Assembly: GCF_023101665.1 (NCBI RefSeq) | Contig: NZ_CP082161.1 | Span: forward strand, 2,108,001 to 2,172,000 | DNA from: Bradyrhizobium sp. 195 | GTDB taxonomy: Bacteria > Pseudomonadota > Alphaproteobacteria > Rhizobiales > Xanthobacteraceae | Length of the DNA: 64,000 bases | Reading direction: 5' to 3' | Part shown: piece by piece, positions 17,551-26,377 of the stretch | Position numbering within the stretch: position 1 is the stretch's first letter | Layout: every line of letters starts with the position of its first letter | The notes under the pieces: model-generated | Told to the model about the DNA's origin: nothing | Seen by the model: the letters and a program-made list of their open reading frames with translations, nothing else | Database searches by the model: none | Program-made: the position numbers and the translations under genes

Positions 17551-18438
17551 ATGAGCTTCGAAACCACCATGACGTCCGACGTCGTCGGATTGACAAAACT
17601 CGCCCCGGTCTCGCGCCGCGGATTCATGAGCGCCACCGCGGCGGTCGCCGCCGGTTACACGCTTGCGGCCGGGCCCGTCCGCGCCGAGGTGATCGCGACC
17701 GACACAAATGGTCTCCAGGCTGGCGACGCCAGGATCAAGGTCGGCTCCGAAGAGATGCCCGCCTATTTCGCCCGTCCTGCCGGCAACACCAAGGCGCCGG
17801 TGATCATCGTGGCGATGGAGATTTTCGGCCTGCATGAATACATCAAGGACGTGACGCGGCGCCTCGCCAAGCTTGGCGCCTTCGCAATCGCGCCCGATTA
17901 TTATTTCCGCAAGGGCGTCGACCTCACTAAGGTTACCGAAATCAAGGACCTCTTGACGGTCGTCAACGCCAAGCCGGACGCCGAACTGCTGTCCGACCTC
18001 GACGCGACGGTGGCGTGGGCGGGATCGCAGGGCGGTGACACCGCCAAGCTCGGCATCGTCGGCTTCTGCCGCGGCGGCCGCACGGTCTGGGAATATGCCG
18101 CCCACAGCGGCACCCTCAAGGCCGGCGTTGCCTTCTACGGGTCTTTGGTCGATCCCGAAAATCCGCTGTTGCCGAAGAGCCCGATGCAGCTCGCGCCCGA
18201 GATGAAGGCGCCGGTGCTCGGCCTCTACGGCGGTGCCGACACCGGCATTCCCGTCGCGCAGGTCGAGCAGATGAAGGCCGCGCTCGAGCAGAACAAGAAG
18301 ACGGCCGAATTCAAGATCTACCCCGAAGCGCCGCACGGCTTCCATGCCGATTATCGCGGCAGCTACCGCAAGGACGCTGCCGAAGATGCCTGGAAGCAGG
18401 CACAGGCCTGGTTCAAGAAGTACGGCGTGTTGAGCTGA
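17551..18438 (+). CDS. Tat-exported dienelactone hydrolase family protein
   Basis: 295 residues. A twin-arginine signal (SRRGFM at 21-26 followed by a hydrophobic stretch, cut near VRAE at 45) points to periplasmic export. The alpha/beta hydrolase triad is visible: Cys173 in GFCRGG, Asp230 in GGADTG and His262 in PHGFH. The family hydrolyses lactone rings such as dienelactone. The ATG at 17551 places the Tat motif where expected; an upstream extension of the open frame is not coding. Substrate unknown. Confidence 0.85.
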   Translation: MSFETTMTSDVVGLTKLAPVSRRGFMSATAAVAAGYTLAAGPVRAEVIATDTNGLQAGDARIKVGSEEMPAYFARPAGNTKAPVIIVAMEIFGLHEYIKDVTRRLAKLGAFAIAPDYYFRKGVDLTKVTEIKDLLTVVNAKPDAELLSDLDATVAWAGSQGGDTAKLGIVGFCRGGRTVWEYAAHSGTLKAGVAFYGSLVDPENPLLPKSPMQLAPEMKAPVLGLYGGADTGIPVAQVEQMKAALEQNKKTAEFKIYPEAPHGFHADYRGSYRKDAAEDAWKQAQAWFKKYGVLS

Positions 18439-18457
18439 AGCTGGATACTCCAGTAAG

Positions 18458-18486
18458 AAAGGGCGGCCCGATCGGCCGCCCTTTTA
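18458..18486. terminator. Bidirectional Rho-independent terminator
   Basis: Stem gggcggcc / ggccgccc with a 5-base loop, flanked by aaa on the left and tttt on the right, so it works on both strands. It lies between the convergent dienelactone hydrolase and beta-lactamase-family genes. Confidence 0.88.
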
Positions 18487-18503
18487 TTCTCAGTGCAACG
18501 ATC

Positions 18504-19772
18504 TCACTTCGTCATCGCGCCATAGACGATGTCCTGAACCTGCTCGCGATAGTATTTCCTGAGCTCGCCCGGCGCAGCCGTTCCCACCACGACGACGAGA
18601 CGCTCCTTGGGGTCGCAGAAGAATTGCGTTCCGTAGGCACCGTTCCAGGTGAACTCGCCGGGATTGCCGGGGACCGATGACAGCCCCTCGCTGGTGCGCA
18701 CCGCGACCGAAAGGCCAAAACCGAAGCCGCCGCGATGGGGCTCGACGTTGGCAACGTTGTTCTTGATCTCGGGGCCAAGGTGGTTGGTCGTCATGTGATG
18801 CACGGTCTTCGGACCGAGAATGCGCTGGCCGTCGAGCTCGCCGCCGTCGAGCAGCATCTGCCCGAACCGGAGGTAGTCGCCGATCGTCGCGAACGAGCAG
18901 GCGCCGCCGCAGTCGAACTTGGTCGGCGTGTCCAGCAGCTTGATGACTTGCGGCTTGCCGGTCAGCGGGTCGTTGGCAAAGGGGCGGGCGAGGCGAGGGC
19001 GCTGCGCGTCGGTCGGGTGGAAGGTTGCATCCTTCATGCCGAGCGGCTGCCACACGTTGGCGGCGAGATAGTCGCCGAGCTTCTGCTCGCTCACTTTCTC
19101 GACCACAGCACCAAGCACGTCGATCGAAAAACCGTATTCGAACTCGGTCGAGGGCTGGTGCGCCAGCGGCAGTTTGGTGATGCGATCGATGAAGGCCTGG
19201 GTGTCGCCTTCGATCGCCGGCGCAATGCCGTCGGGGTATTGCCGCGCCACCGGGCTCGACGAATCCGGACGGCCGCCATACATCAATCCGGACGTGTGCC
19301 GGTAGAGATCGTGGATGAAGATCGGCGTGGCCTGCTGTTCGAGCTTGAGCGAACCATCGGCCTGAACCGTGCCGACCTTCATGTCGGCAAAGCCGGGATA
19401 GTAGTCGGACAGCTTGGCCTGAAGCGGCAATTGGCCTTTTTCCATCAGCGTCAGGCCCGCGACCGCCGCCATCGGCTTGGTCATCGAGGCCAGTGCGAAG
19501 ATCGCGTCGATCGGCATCGGCGTGCCCTTGTCCGGATCGAGCAGGCCGTAGGCCTTGTAGTGCACAAGCTTGCCGTTGCGTGCGACGGCGACGACCGCGC
19601 CGGGCACGCGCTTGGCTGCGATCTCGCGGGCGAAGAAGTTGTCGAGGCGCGCAAGGCCCTGACTGGAGAAGCCGACATCATCAGGGTTGGCTTCGGGCAG
19701 CGGTGCGGCGCGCGCTGCACCGAGCGTGATGACGGCAGCCGCCGTCGCGATCATGGCGATCGTCTTGTTCAT
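18504..19772 (-). CDS. Beta-lactamase-family serine hydrolase (esterase class)
   Basis: 422 residues with a signal peptide (about 1-22). The active-site SMTK (Ser96-x-x-Lys99) is in the ALASMTKP context typical of class C-related esterases and D-aminopeptidases, and a Tyr in FEYGFS probably fills the YxN/YxS position. It acts in the periplasm on an ester or peptide. A true beta-lactamase is less likely because the family VIII esterase pattern SMTKP is present. No linked ampR is visible. Confidence 0.83.
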   Translation of the reverse strand: MNKTIAMIATAAAVITLGAARAAPLPEANPDDVGFSSQGLARLDNFFAREIAAKRVPGAVVAVARNGKLVHYKAYGLLDPDKGTPMPIDAIFALASMTKPMAAVAGLTLMEKGQLPLQAKLSDYYPGFADMKVGTVQADGSLKLEQQATPIFIHDLYRHTSGLMYGGRPDSSSPVARQYPDGIAPAIEGDTQAFIDRITKLPLAHQPSTEFEYGFSIDVLGAVVEKVSEQKLGDYLAANVWQPLGMKDATFHPTDAQRPRLARPFANDPLTGKPQVIKLLDTPTKFDCGGACSFATIGDYLRFGQMLLDGGELDGQRILGPKTVHHMTTNHLGPEIKNNVANVEPHRGGFGFGLSVAVRTSEGLSSVPGNPGEFTWNGAYGTQFFCDPKERLVVVVGTAAPGELRKYYREQVQDIVYGAMTK

Positions 19773-19891
19773 TGCATCCTCCCCGGCGAGCTCATTATGA
19801 GGTGGCTCGCGCGATGTCTAGATCATGTCCGCACCAACCTGAAGTCAAGCGCGGGCGGGGCATGACTGGGACGCGCGGGGATGCAGGAACC

Positions 19892-20740
19892 TTATCGTCC
19901 TTCGCCCGCGCGCCACAGTGCATCGAGGCCGTGCCGATAGGTCGGTTGGACCAGCGTGATGCCAAGCTCGCGCTTCAACTTCGCATTGGAGACACGGGCG
20001 CTGCTGGCATAGAAGCTGCGGGCCATCGCCGACATCTCGGCCGTCGCGAACGCCTCTTCCGGCGGTGGCGCAACGCCCATCAGCTCCGCCGCATAGGCGA
20101 TCACGTCCTGCGGCGGCGCGGGCTCGTCGTCGCAGACGTTCCAGATGCCGCCGCTTCCGTGGTGAATGGCCGCCATGATCGCGCTCGCGATGTCGTCGAC
20201 ATGGATCCGGTTGAAGACCTGGCCGGGCTTGATGATGCGCCGGGCGGTGCCAGCCCGCAGCGTCGCCAGTGCGTTGCGGCCGGGGCCGTAGATGCCCGCG
20301 AGCCGCAGGATCGCGGCATCGCCGCGTGCCACGTCCATCCAGGCCTGCTCGGCAGCAACCCGCATGCGCGCGCGGTCGAGGGTCGCCTGCGGCGGGGTGC
20401 TCTCGTCGACCCAGCCGCCGCCGTGATCGCCGTAGACGCCGATGGTGGAGAGATAGACGATCTTGCGGCGGCCCGCCGCCAGCCCGTCGCCGAACGCTGC
20501 GATTGCGGAATCGCCGGTGCCGCCGGGCGGAATCGAGATGAGAAGGACATCGGCCTCGCCGACGCGTTCGGCCGTCATGTGATCCGGATCGCTCCCGGAA
20601 AAAGGATGCACCTCGATGCCGGCGAGATTGTCCCGCTGCGTAGGATCCCGCACGGTGCCGGCGACGTGCGAGAAGGCGCCGCCGAATTTGCCGACGAAAT
20701 GCCTCGCGCTGTAGCCCAAGCCAAGAATGAAGAGCCGCAT
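19892..20740 (-). CDS. NAD-dependent epimerase/dehydratase-like protein
   Basis: 282 residues. The Rossmann nucleotide motif is at the N terminus (FILGLGYSARHF, GxGxxA), with VYLSTIGVYGDHGGG (about 100-115) as the strand carrying the active-site Ser/Thr-Tyr region and IHVDDIASAI later. This resembles the YeeZ-like atypical SDR subfamily. Role unknown. It is a single gene, with a 119-bp gap to the hydrolase downstream of it, and it is divergent from the HAD gene. Confidence 0.78.
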   Translation of the reverse strand: MRLFILGLGYSARHFVGKFGGAFSHVAGTVRDPTQRDNLAGIEVHPFSGSDPDHMTAERVGEADVLLISIPPGGTGDSAIAAFGDGLAAGRRKIVYLSTIGVYGDHGGGWVDESTPPQATLDRARMRVAAEQAWMDVARGDAAILRLAGIYGPGRNALATLRAGTARRIIKPGQVFNRIHVDDIASAIMAAIHHGSGGIWNVCDDEPAPPQDVIAYAAELMGVAPPPEEAFATAEMSAMARSFYASSARVSNAKLKRELGITLVQPTYRHGLDALWRAGEGR

Positions 20741-20880
20741 GCCTCTGCCGTGCCGGTCGGAGTTCCCTTCGCGCTTGCTGCGCGTCCCCGCTCATAAGAG
20801 ATTTTTGGGTCCGGCAAAAGATATTGCGATTTGTCTCGCCCGCGGCCTCGGGCGATGGTTCCTCGTCACCGAGGGGCGTC

Positions 20881-21621
20881 ATGATCATGCAGGCAGAAGC
20901 AGCCACGATTGCGCCATCCGGTGCCGCGGAACTGGTTCGGCGCGCGGCCGCGCTGATCTTCGACGTCGACGGCACCCTGGCCGAGACCGAGGAACTGCAT
21001 CGGCAGGCCTTCAACCATGCCTTTGCCCACCACGGTCTCGACTGGCAGTGGGACCGCGCCGTCTACAAGGATTTGCTGCGGGTGACCGGCGGCAAGGAGC
21101 GCATGCGTGCCTACCACGGAAGGCGGCCGATCGCTCCGCCGTTGCCGGATGCGGACATCGCCGCGCTCCACCGCATCAAGACCGCGCATTACGCCGAGCT
21201 GGTCGAAACCGGTTGCTGTCCCTTGAGGCCGGGCGTGATCGAGCTGCTTGCTGCGGCGAAGTCGCGCGGCCAGCGGCTCGCGATTGCGACCACGACCTCG
21301 CACGGCAACATCGATGCGCTGCTGTCGCAGGCGCTGGGGACGAATTGGGCTGCGCAGTTCGACGCGATCGTCGCCGGGGACGACGTCAGGCACAAGAAAC
21401 CCGCGCCGGACGTCTATCTCGAAACGCTGGCACGGCTGAAGCTCGACGCATCAAGTTGCGTCGCGATCGAGGATTCTGCCAACGGGCTGATCGCGGCCTC
21501 GCGCGCCGGCATTCCGGTTCTGATCACCCGGAGCATATTCTTTGCGGATGATGACTTCAGCGAGGCGCGGGCCGTGCTGGATGATCTGTCGGAACTCGGG
21601 AGCGCCAAGCCAGAAAACTAA
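20881..21621 (+). CDS. HAD-superfamily phosphatase, CbbY/Gph type
   Basis: 246 residues. Motif I is LIFDVDGTLAET (Asp28, Asp30), motif II is in IATTTS (about 137-142), the motif III Lys is in RHKKPAPDVYLE and motif IV is IEDSANGLIAA. The cap domain carries HRQAFNHAF. Similar to CbbY (xylulose-1,5-bisphosphate phosphatase) and phosphoglycolate phosphatase; the exact substrate cannot be told from sequence. ATG at 20881, with another in-frame ATG at 20887; an upstream TTG is unlikely. Confidence 0.85.
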   Translation: MIMQAEAATIAPSGAAELVRRAAALIFDVDGTLAETEELHRQAFNHAFAHHGLDWQWDRAVYKDLLRVTGGKERMRAYHGRRPIAPPLPDADIAALHRIKTAHYAELVETGCCPLRPGVIELLAAAKSRGQRLAIATTTSHGNIDALLSQALGTNWAAQFDAIVAGDDVRHKKPAPDVYLETLARLKLDASSCVAIEDSANGLIAASRAGIPVLITRSIFFADDDFSEARAVLDDLSELGSAKPEN

Positions 21622-21667
21622 AAAACAACCCCATGCGCAGTAGAACGCGCCCGCGTGCCGGCGGCGT

Positions 21668-22075
21668 TCAGTGGACCCGGTGGCTCGCTCTATCGTCCTC
21701 TTCCTGTTCGACAATCTGCGCGATCGGGCTCGACTGGTGATGCACCAGGCGCCAGTCGTCCCCGACGCGGCGGAAATGGTTGGCGGCCGCCAAGGCGGTG
21801 CCGTCGACGATCTCGATGCAGAGCACGCGGCCGCTGTCGCCGTCGATGATCGCCTGCGGCTCGGCGCAGACGATCTGCGGCCGCTCCGGATTTTGCAGGA
21901 TGTCGCGCCAGCTCCCGATCACGGTGGCGCGCCCGATGATGGCCGGCCAGCCGGGATGGATGCAGGAAATGGCGTCGTCGTCCGCCCACATCCGTTCCAT
22001 GCCGTCGAAGTCGCCGGTCGAAAACGCGGCGTAGAAGGCCGCGTTGGCGGCGATGATCTTGCTGTCCTTTGCCAT
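21668..22075 (-). CDS. NTF2-like (SnoaL-type) protein
   Basis: 135 residues from the ATG at 22075 (an earlier ATG at 22093 is possible). One NTF2-like cone: AFYAAFSTGDFDGMERMWADDD at the start, HPGWPAIIGRATVIGSW in the middle and HFRRVGDDWRLVHHQSSP at the end. Such proteins can bind small ligands or act as steroid-isomerase-like enzymes; no function can be assigned. It converges with the HAD gene. Confidence 0.72.
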   Translation of the reverse strand: MAKDSKIIAANAAFYAAFSTGDFDGMERMWADDDAISCIHPGWPAIIGRATVIGSWRDILQNPERPQIVCAEPQAIIDGDSGRVLCIEIVDGTALAAANHFRRVGDDWRLVHHQSSPIAQIVEQEEDDRASHRVH

Positions 22076-22173
22076 GCCTCTCGGGTGGGGCAATGACAGG
22101 CAAAAATCAAGCGCGACTTCCGTTCGATTTCGCGTTCAATTAGAACCGCAGTGCAGCATTGCCTGCTTTGTGG

Positions 22174-23658
22174 TCAGGCCGACACGAGCGTTGCCACCGC
22201 CCGCCGCGCGCCACCCTGATAGAGCTGGCCGAGCGCCGCGGTCACGGCCTCGCGCAGGCGCGGCTCGGAACCGAGCGGCCCGAACACCTTCTCGATCCCG
22301 AGCAGCGCGGGCGCGAGCCGCTCGGCGACGGGTCCGGCCTCGCGCGCCAGCACGGCGAAATCGGCGGCGAGCGGATCGCGCACGTCGATGGCGCGGCCCT
22401 GCTCGTCTGTTGCGGTGACGTAGCGCATCCAGCCGGCCACCGCGAGCGCATGGGTGGCGATCGGTAAATCCTTGCGCAGGCGATCCTGCATTGCGCCGAG
22501 CAGGCGCTGCGGAAGCTTCTGCGAGCCGTCCATCGCGATCTGCCAGGTGCGGTGATGCAGCGCCGGATTGGCGAACCGCTTCAGCAGCGAGGCGCGATAG
22601 GCGGCAAGGTCGGTGCCGTCAGGCATCGTCAGCGTCACCGCGGCGTCCTCCATCACCTGCGCGGCGAGGCGCGCGAAATGCGAATCCTGCATGGTGTCGG
22701 CGATGGTCTCATAGCCCGAGAGATAGCCGAGATAGGCCAGCGCCGAATGGCTGGCGTTGAGCAGCCGCAGCTTCATCAGCTCGAACGGCTTGACGTCGCT
22801 GACGAGCTCGACGCCGGCTGCGGCGAGATCGGGCCGGCCCGCCGTGAAGCGGTCCTCGACCACCCATTGCGTAAAAGGCTCGGTCATCACCGGCCAGGCG
22901 TCGCGCATGCCGAGTGCGGATGAGACCGCATCGCGGTCGCTATCCGTCGTCTCCGGCACGATACGGTCGACCATGGTGGAGGGGAAGGCGGCATTGTCTG
23001 CGATCCACTTGCCGAGATCCTTCGACCGCAGCGCGGCGAACTGCGTCACGATGCGCTGCACGGTGTGGCCGTTGGCGGCGAGGTTGTCGCAGCACAGCAC
23101 GGTGAAGGGGGAAAGTCCTTGCGCTCGCCGCCGCGCCAGCGCGGCAACGATGAAGCCCGGCGCCGAGCGCGGCGCGTCAAAATTGTTGAGATCGTGCACG
23201 ATGTCGGGATGCCGCTCGTCGAGATCGCCGGTCTGCGGGGTGTGGCAATAGCCCTTCTCGGTGACCGTGAGCGAGACGATGCGAATGGCGGGATCGGCCA
23301 TCCGCTCGACCAGGGCCGCCGGGTTTTCGCGTGCGACGACGCTGTCGAGCAGCGCGCCGATGATGCGGTGCTCGGTGCCTTCGGCGGCACGTGTGGCGAC
23401 CGTATAGAGATGATCCTGCGGGGCGAGGGCGTCGCGCGTATCCGGGCTGCGCAGGCTGGCGCCGATGATGCCCCATGACGTCGCCCCGACGGCGAGGCAA
23501 TCGTCAATGATGACGGCCTGATGCGCGCGATGAAAGGCTCCCAAGCCGAGGTGCACGATGCCAGGCGTGGTGCGCGAACGGTCGTAGGCCGGACGGCGGA
23601 TGCCGGCCGGCAGCCGGTCGAGATTGGCGCGGCCAAGGCGCGTTGAACCTGGGCGCAT
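22174..23658 (-). CDS. uxuB: Mannitol dehydrogenase family oxidoreductase, UxuB (fructuronate reductase) type
   Basis: 494 residues, the normal family length. NAD-binding motif IVHLGLGAFHRAHQA (34-48) and catalytic KLRLLNASHS (Lys296, Asn301, His304) are those of polyol/mannonate dehydrogenases. D-fructuronate reductase (UxuB) converts D-fructuronate to D-mannonate. Mannitol 2-dehydrogenase is the alternative, but uxuA and a UxuR-like regulator sit in the same locus. It is divergent from the regulator, with an operator between them. Confidence 0.83.
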   Translation of the reverse strand: MRPGSTRLGRANLDRLPAGIRRPAYDRSRTTPGIVHLGLGAFHRAHQAVIIDDCLAVGATSWGIIGASLRSPDTRDALAPQDHLYTVATRAAEGTEHRIIGALLDSVVARENPAALVERMADPAIRIVSLTVTEKGYCHTPQTGDLDERHPDIVHDLNNFDAPRSAPGFIVAALARRRAQGLSPFTVLCCDNLAANGHTVQRIVTQFAALRSKDLGKWIADNAAFPSTMVDRIVPETTDSDRDAVSSALGMRDAWPVMTEPFTQWVVEDRFTAGRPDLAAAGVELVSDVKPFELMKLRLLNASHSALAYLGYLSGYETIADTMQDSHFARLAAQVMEDAAVTLTMPDGTDLAAYRASLLKRFANPALHHRTWQIAMDGSQKLPQRLLGAMQDRLRKDLPIATHALAVAGWMRYVTATDEQGRAIDVRDPLAADFAVLAREAGPVAERLAPALLGIEKVFGPLGSEPRLREAVTAALGQLYQGGARRAVATLVSA

Positions 23659-23722
23659 GGACGTCTCCCCGTTGCTTTGCCGCTGCTTGACATGGCGCCC
23701 GTATCAGGTCAATGCTCCGGTC

Positions 23723-23751
23723 AATTGGTAAGACCAATTTTCCAAAATTGG
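23723..23751. promoter_or_regulatory. Nested palindromic operator for the GntR/UxuR-type regulator
   Basis: Two overlapping perfect inverted repeats: aattggt-aag-accaatt (23723-23739) and ccaatttt-cc-aaaattgg (23734-23751). The first is close to the known UxuR/FadR-subfamily operator core ATTGGT..ACCAAT. The site lies between the divergent uxuB and regulator genes, so it can control both. Confidence 0.75.
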
Positions 23752-23798
23752 CGGGCCGCGGGCCGAATGCCCCGCGCGACCCTTTCAGGGAGGCCAGC

Positions 23799-24611
23799 GT
23801 GCCGCTGGAAGCTGTGGAGGCGAGACGGCTTTATCGCCAGGTCGCCGATCAATTGCGAAGCCTGATCGACAGCGGCGAGTACGCGGTCGGTAGCCGCTTG
23901 CCGACCGAGCGCGAGCTCGCCGAGCAGCTCAAGGTCTCCAGGCCGACGGTGCGCGAAGCCCTGATCGCGCTCGAGGTCGAGGGGCGCCTGCGCATCCGCG
24001 TCGGTTCCGGCATCTATGTGATCGAGCCCGCTTCCGTTGCTGCGCCCGCGCCAGCCTCCGTCATCGAGGGCCCGTTCGAGCTGCTGCGCGCCCGTGAATT
24101 CCTCGAAAGCGCCATCGCCGAAGACGCCGCGCGCGTCGCGACCAAGGACGACATCGCCCGCATCGATGCCTCGCTTCTGGCGATGGAGAAGGTCGAGCAT
24201 CCCGGCGAAGCTTCGATGGTTCACGACCGCGCGTTCCACGTCGCGATCGCCGGCAGCCTTGGCAATGCCGTTTTGGTGCGCGTGGTCGGCGAACTGTTCG
24301 ACCAGCGTCTCAATCCCTATTTCGCGCAGCTTGCGCATTATTTCGAGAGCCCGGGCACCTGGCGCACGGCGCTCGACGAGCATCGCGCCGTGCGCGAGGC
24401 GATCGCGGCGCACGATCCGCAAGCCGCGCGCGAGGCGATGCGTGAACATCTGGCGCGCTCGCAGGAGCGCTTCGCGCAGAATTTCGGCGCGGAGACCGTT
24501 GGAGGATCGTCGTCGGGACGCAGCCGCACGGCGCGACCCGCGGCCAAGCCGCCGAAACCGAAGCACGCGCCGAAGAAGCGGGCCGCGGGCAGCGGCGCGC
24601 GGCGGCGATGA
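23799..24611 (+). CDS. GntR-family regulator, FadR/UxuR subfamily (FCD domain)
   Basis: 270 residues from GTG at 23799, chosen because a Shine-Dalgarno (gggagg) precedes it and because the ATG at 23712 would put the operator inside the gene. HTH in residues about 8-75 (RLYRQVADQLRSLIDSGEY, then LPTERELAEQLKVSRPTVREAL). The FCD ligand domain follows (about 90-230), with Asp/His metal-binding-type residues. The tail is Lys/Arg/Pro rich. It probably represses uxuB and the transporter operon until a hexuronate or aldonate binds. Confidence 0.85.
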   Translation: MPLEAVEARRLYRQVADQLRSLIDSGEYAVGSRLPTERELAEQLKVSRPTVREALIALEVEGRLRIRVGSGIYVIEPASVAAPAPASVIEGPFELLRAREFLESAIAEDAARVATKDDIARIDASLLAMEKVEHPGEASMVHDRAFHVAIAGSLGNAVLVRVVGELFDQRLNPYFAQLAHYFESPGTWRTALDEHRAVREAIAAHDPQAAREAMREHLARSQERFAQNFGAETVGGSSSGRSRTARPAAKPPKPKHAPKKRAAGSGARRR

Positions 24612-24681
24612 GATTGTACGGCCCGCATCCGTGCCGGGGCGGGTGAACAAGAAGCAGACTTGAACGATGGAGGAAAAGTCG

Positions 24682-25659
24682 ATGTTGAAGAAAATGACGA
24701 TTGCAGCAGTGGTCTCCGCCGCTACGCTGCTGGCTGCAACAAGCGCCAGCATGGCGCAGACCAAGCTCAAATGGGCCCATGTCTACGAGACCTCGGAGCC
24801 GTTCCACACCGCCTCGGTCTGGGCCGCTCAGGAGATCGGCAAGCGCACCAACGGGCGCTATGCGATCGACGTCTATCCGGCCTCCCAGCTCGGCAAGGAA
24901 GCCGACATCAACCAGGGCCTGTCGCTCGGTTCGGTCGACATCATCATTTCCGGCTCCAGCTTCGCGGCCAAGAGCTTCCCGCCGATCGGCGTGACCTACT
25001 ATCCCTATACGTTCCGCGATGCCGATCATCTGCTCGCCTACACCAAGAGCGACATCTTCAAGGAGCTCGCCAAGGGCTACGAGGACAAGAGCGGCCACCA
25101 CATCGTCGCGGTGACCTATTACGGCGTGCGCCAGACCTCGTCGAACAAGCCGATCAAGACCTGCGCCGACATGAAGGGCCTGAAGATGCGCGTGCCCGAC
25201 GTGCCGGCCTACCTCGCGATGCCGCGCGCCTGCGGCGCCAACACCGCGCCGATCGCCTTCGCCGAAGTCTATCTCGCGCTCCAGAACGGCACCGTCGAGG
25301 CGCAGGAGAACCCGCTGACCACGATCGAGGCCAAGAAGTTCTACGAGGTGCAGAAGCACATCGTGCTGACCGGCCATATCGTCGATCACCTCAACACCGT
25401 GATCGCCGGCGCGCTGTGGAAGAAGCTCTCTGACGAGGACAAGAAGATCTTCACCGACGTGGCGCAGGAGGCTTCCGCCAAGGCCACCGGCGAGATCAAG
25501 CAGAACGAGGCCAAGCTGGTCGCCTTCTTCAAGGACAAGGGCCTGAGCGTCACCGAGGTCGACAAGAACGAGTTCCGCGACACCGTGCTGAAGAACGTCG
25601 CGTTCGAGACCTTTGGCTATCGCAAGGCCGACTGGGAAAAGATCCAGGCGGTTAAATAG
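24682..25659 (+). CDS. TRAP transporter substrate-binding protein (DctP family)
   Basis: 325 residues from ATG 24682 (an ATG five codons upstream would contain the Shine-Dalgarno gagga). Signal peptide about 1-26 (ends SMAQ). DctP fold landmarks: FKWAH-like start (LKWAHVYET), LGKEADINQGLSLGSVDI, and the conserved Arg region LKMRVPDVPAYLAMPRACGANTAPIAFAEVYLALQNG. The periplasmic protein delivers a carboxylated solute, here probably a sugar acid given uxuA and uxuB. Confidence 0.9.
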   Translation: MLKKMTIAAVVSAATLLAATSASMAQTKLKWAHVYETSEPFHTASVWAAQEIGKRTNGRYAIDVYPASQLGKEADINQGLSLGSVDIIISGSSFAAKSFPPIGVTYYPYTFRDADHLLAYTKSDIFKELAKGYEDKSGHHIVAVTYYGVRQTSSNKPIKTCADMKGLKMRVPDVPAYLAMPRACGANTAPIAFAEVYLALQNGTVEAQENPLTTIEAKKFYEVQKHIVLTGHIVDHLNTVIAGALWKKLSDEDKKIFTDVAQEASAKATGEIKQNEAKLVAFFKDKGLSVTEVDKNEFRDTVLKNVAFETFGYRKADWEKIQAVK

Positions 25660-25667
25660 TTCACGCT

Positions 25668-25770
25668 GTCGTTCCGGGGCTCGCGAAGCGAGAACCCGGA
25701 ACCTCGAGATTCCGGGTTCGTCTCTCCGGGCCGCGCTTGCGCGGTCCCGTCGAGCCGCCCCGGAATGACG
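25668..25770. repeat. REP/BIME-like repeat in the dctP-dctQ gap
   Basis: Imperfect long inverted repeat: the left part begins gtcgttccgggg and the right part ends ccccggaatgac, with smaller palindromes inside (ctcgcgaagcgag; ccgcgcttgcgcgg). Its position inside an operon suggests a role in dividing expression of the abundant binding protein from the membrane subunits. Confidence 0.75.
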
Positions 25771-25794
25771 ACTGATACGCTTGAGGAGCAACCC

Positions 25795-26373
25795 ATGTCG
25801 ACCGCCGAAATACACCGGCAGATCACCGCGGACGAAATCGCCCATACGTTCGAGGAGGAGGCGACGCCGAAGGTCGATCTAGGCGTCTACGCGTTCGAGG
25901 ATTGGGTGGCGCTCGCGATTTTCTGGGTGATGGCGCTCGCCGTCTTCCTCCAGTTCTTCACCCGCTATGTGCTCAACGACAGCTACGCCTGGACCGAGGA
26001 GATCGCGACCTATTGCCTGATCGGCGTGGTCTTCATCGGCTCCTCGATGTGCGTGCGGCTCTCGCGGCACATCCAGGTCGACCTCGTCTACCGCTACCTG
26101 CCGCACCTCGTGGCGCGGGCACTGTCGACAATGATCGACCTGATCCGGATCGCCTTCTTCGGCTACGCCATCAAGCTGGTCTGGGTCTACATCCAGATCA
26201 TCGGTGACGAGCAGATGACCACGATCAATCTTCCCAAGGACTACGTCTATTACGCCGTGCTGCTCGGCTTCGTGCTGATGTTCGCACGCTCCGTGCAGGT
26301 GGCCATCCAGAACTGGCGGCAGGGCTACTCGGTCCTCGAACGTCCCGGTGCCTACGACGGATCGGAAGGATAA
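25795..26373 (+). CDS. TRAP transporter small membrane subunit (DctQ family)
   Basis: 192 residues with four transmembrane segments (about 35-57, 70-92, 110-135, 150-172) and the DctQ signature region FTRYVLNDSYAWTEEIATYCL. ATG at 25795 follows a gaggag ribosome site; an upstream in-frame ATG (25765) lies at the edge of the repeat. It links the binding protein to the large subunit. Four bases separate it from dctM. Confidence 0.9.
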   Translation: MSTAEIHRQITADEIAHTFEEEATPKVDLGVYAFEDWVALAIFWVMALAVFLQFFTRYVLNDSYAWTEEIATYCLIGVVFIGSSMCVRLSRHIQVDLVYRYLPHLVARALSTMIDLIRIAFFGYAIKLVWVYIQIIGDEQMTTINLPKDYVYYAVLLGFVLMFARSVQVAIQNWRQGYSVLERPGAYDGSEG

Positions 26374-26377
26374 GACC

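Noticed and set aside
23712..23798. ATG 23712 as start of the GntR-type regulator
   Set aside because: It would place the operator palindromes in the coding region and lacks a ribosome site; GTG 23799 has one.
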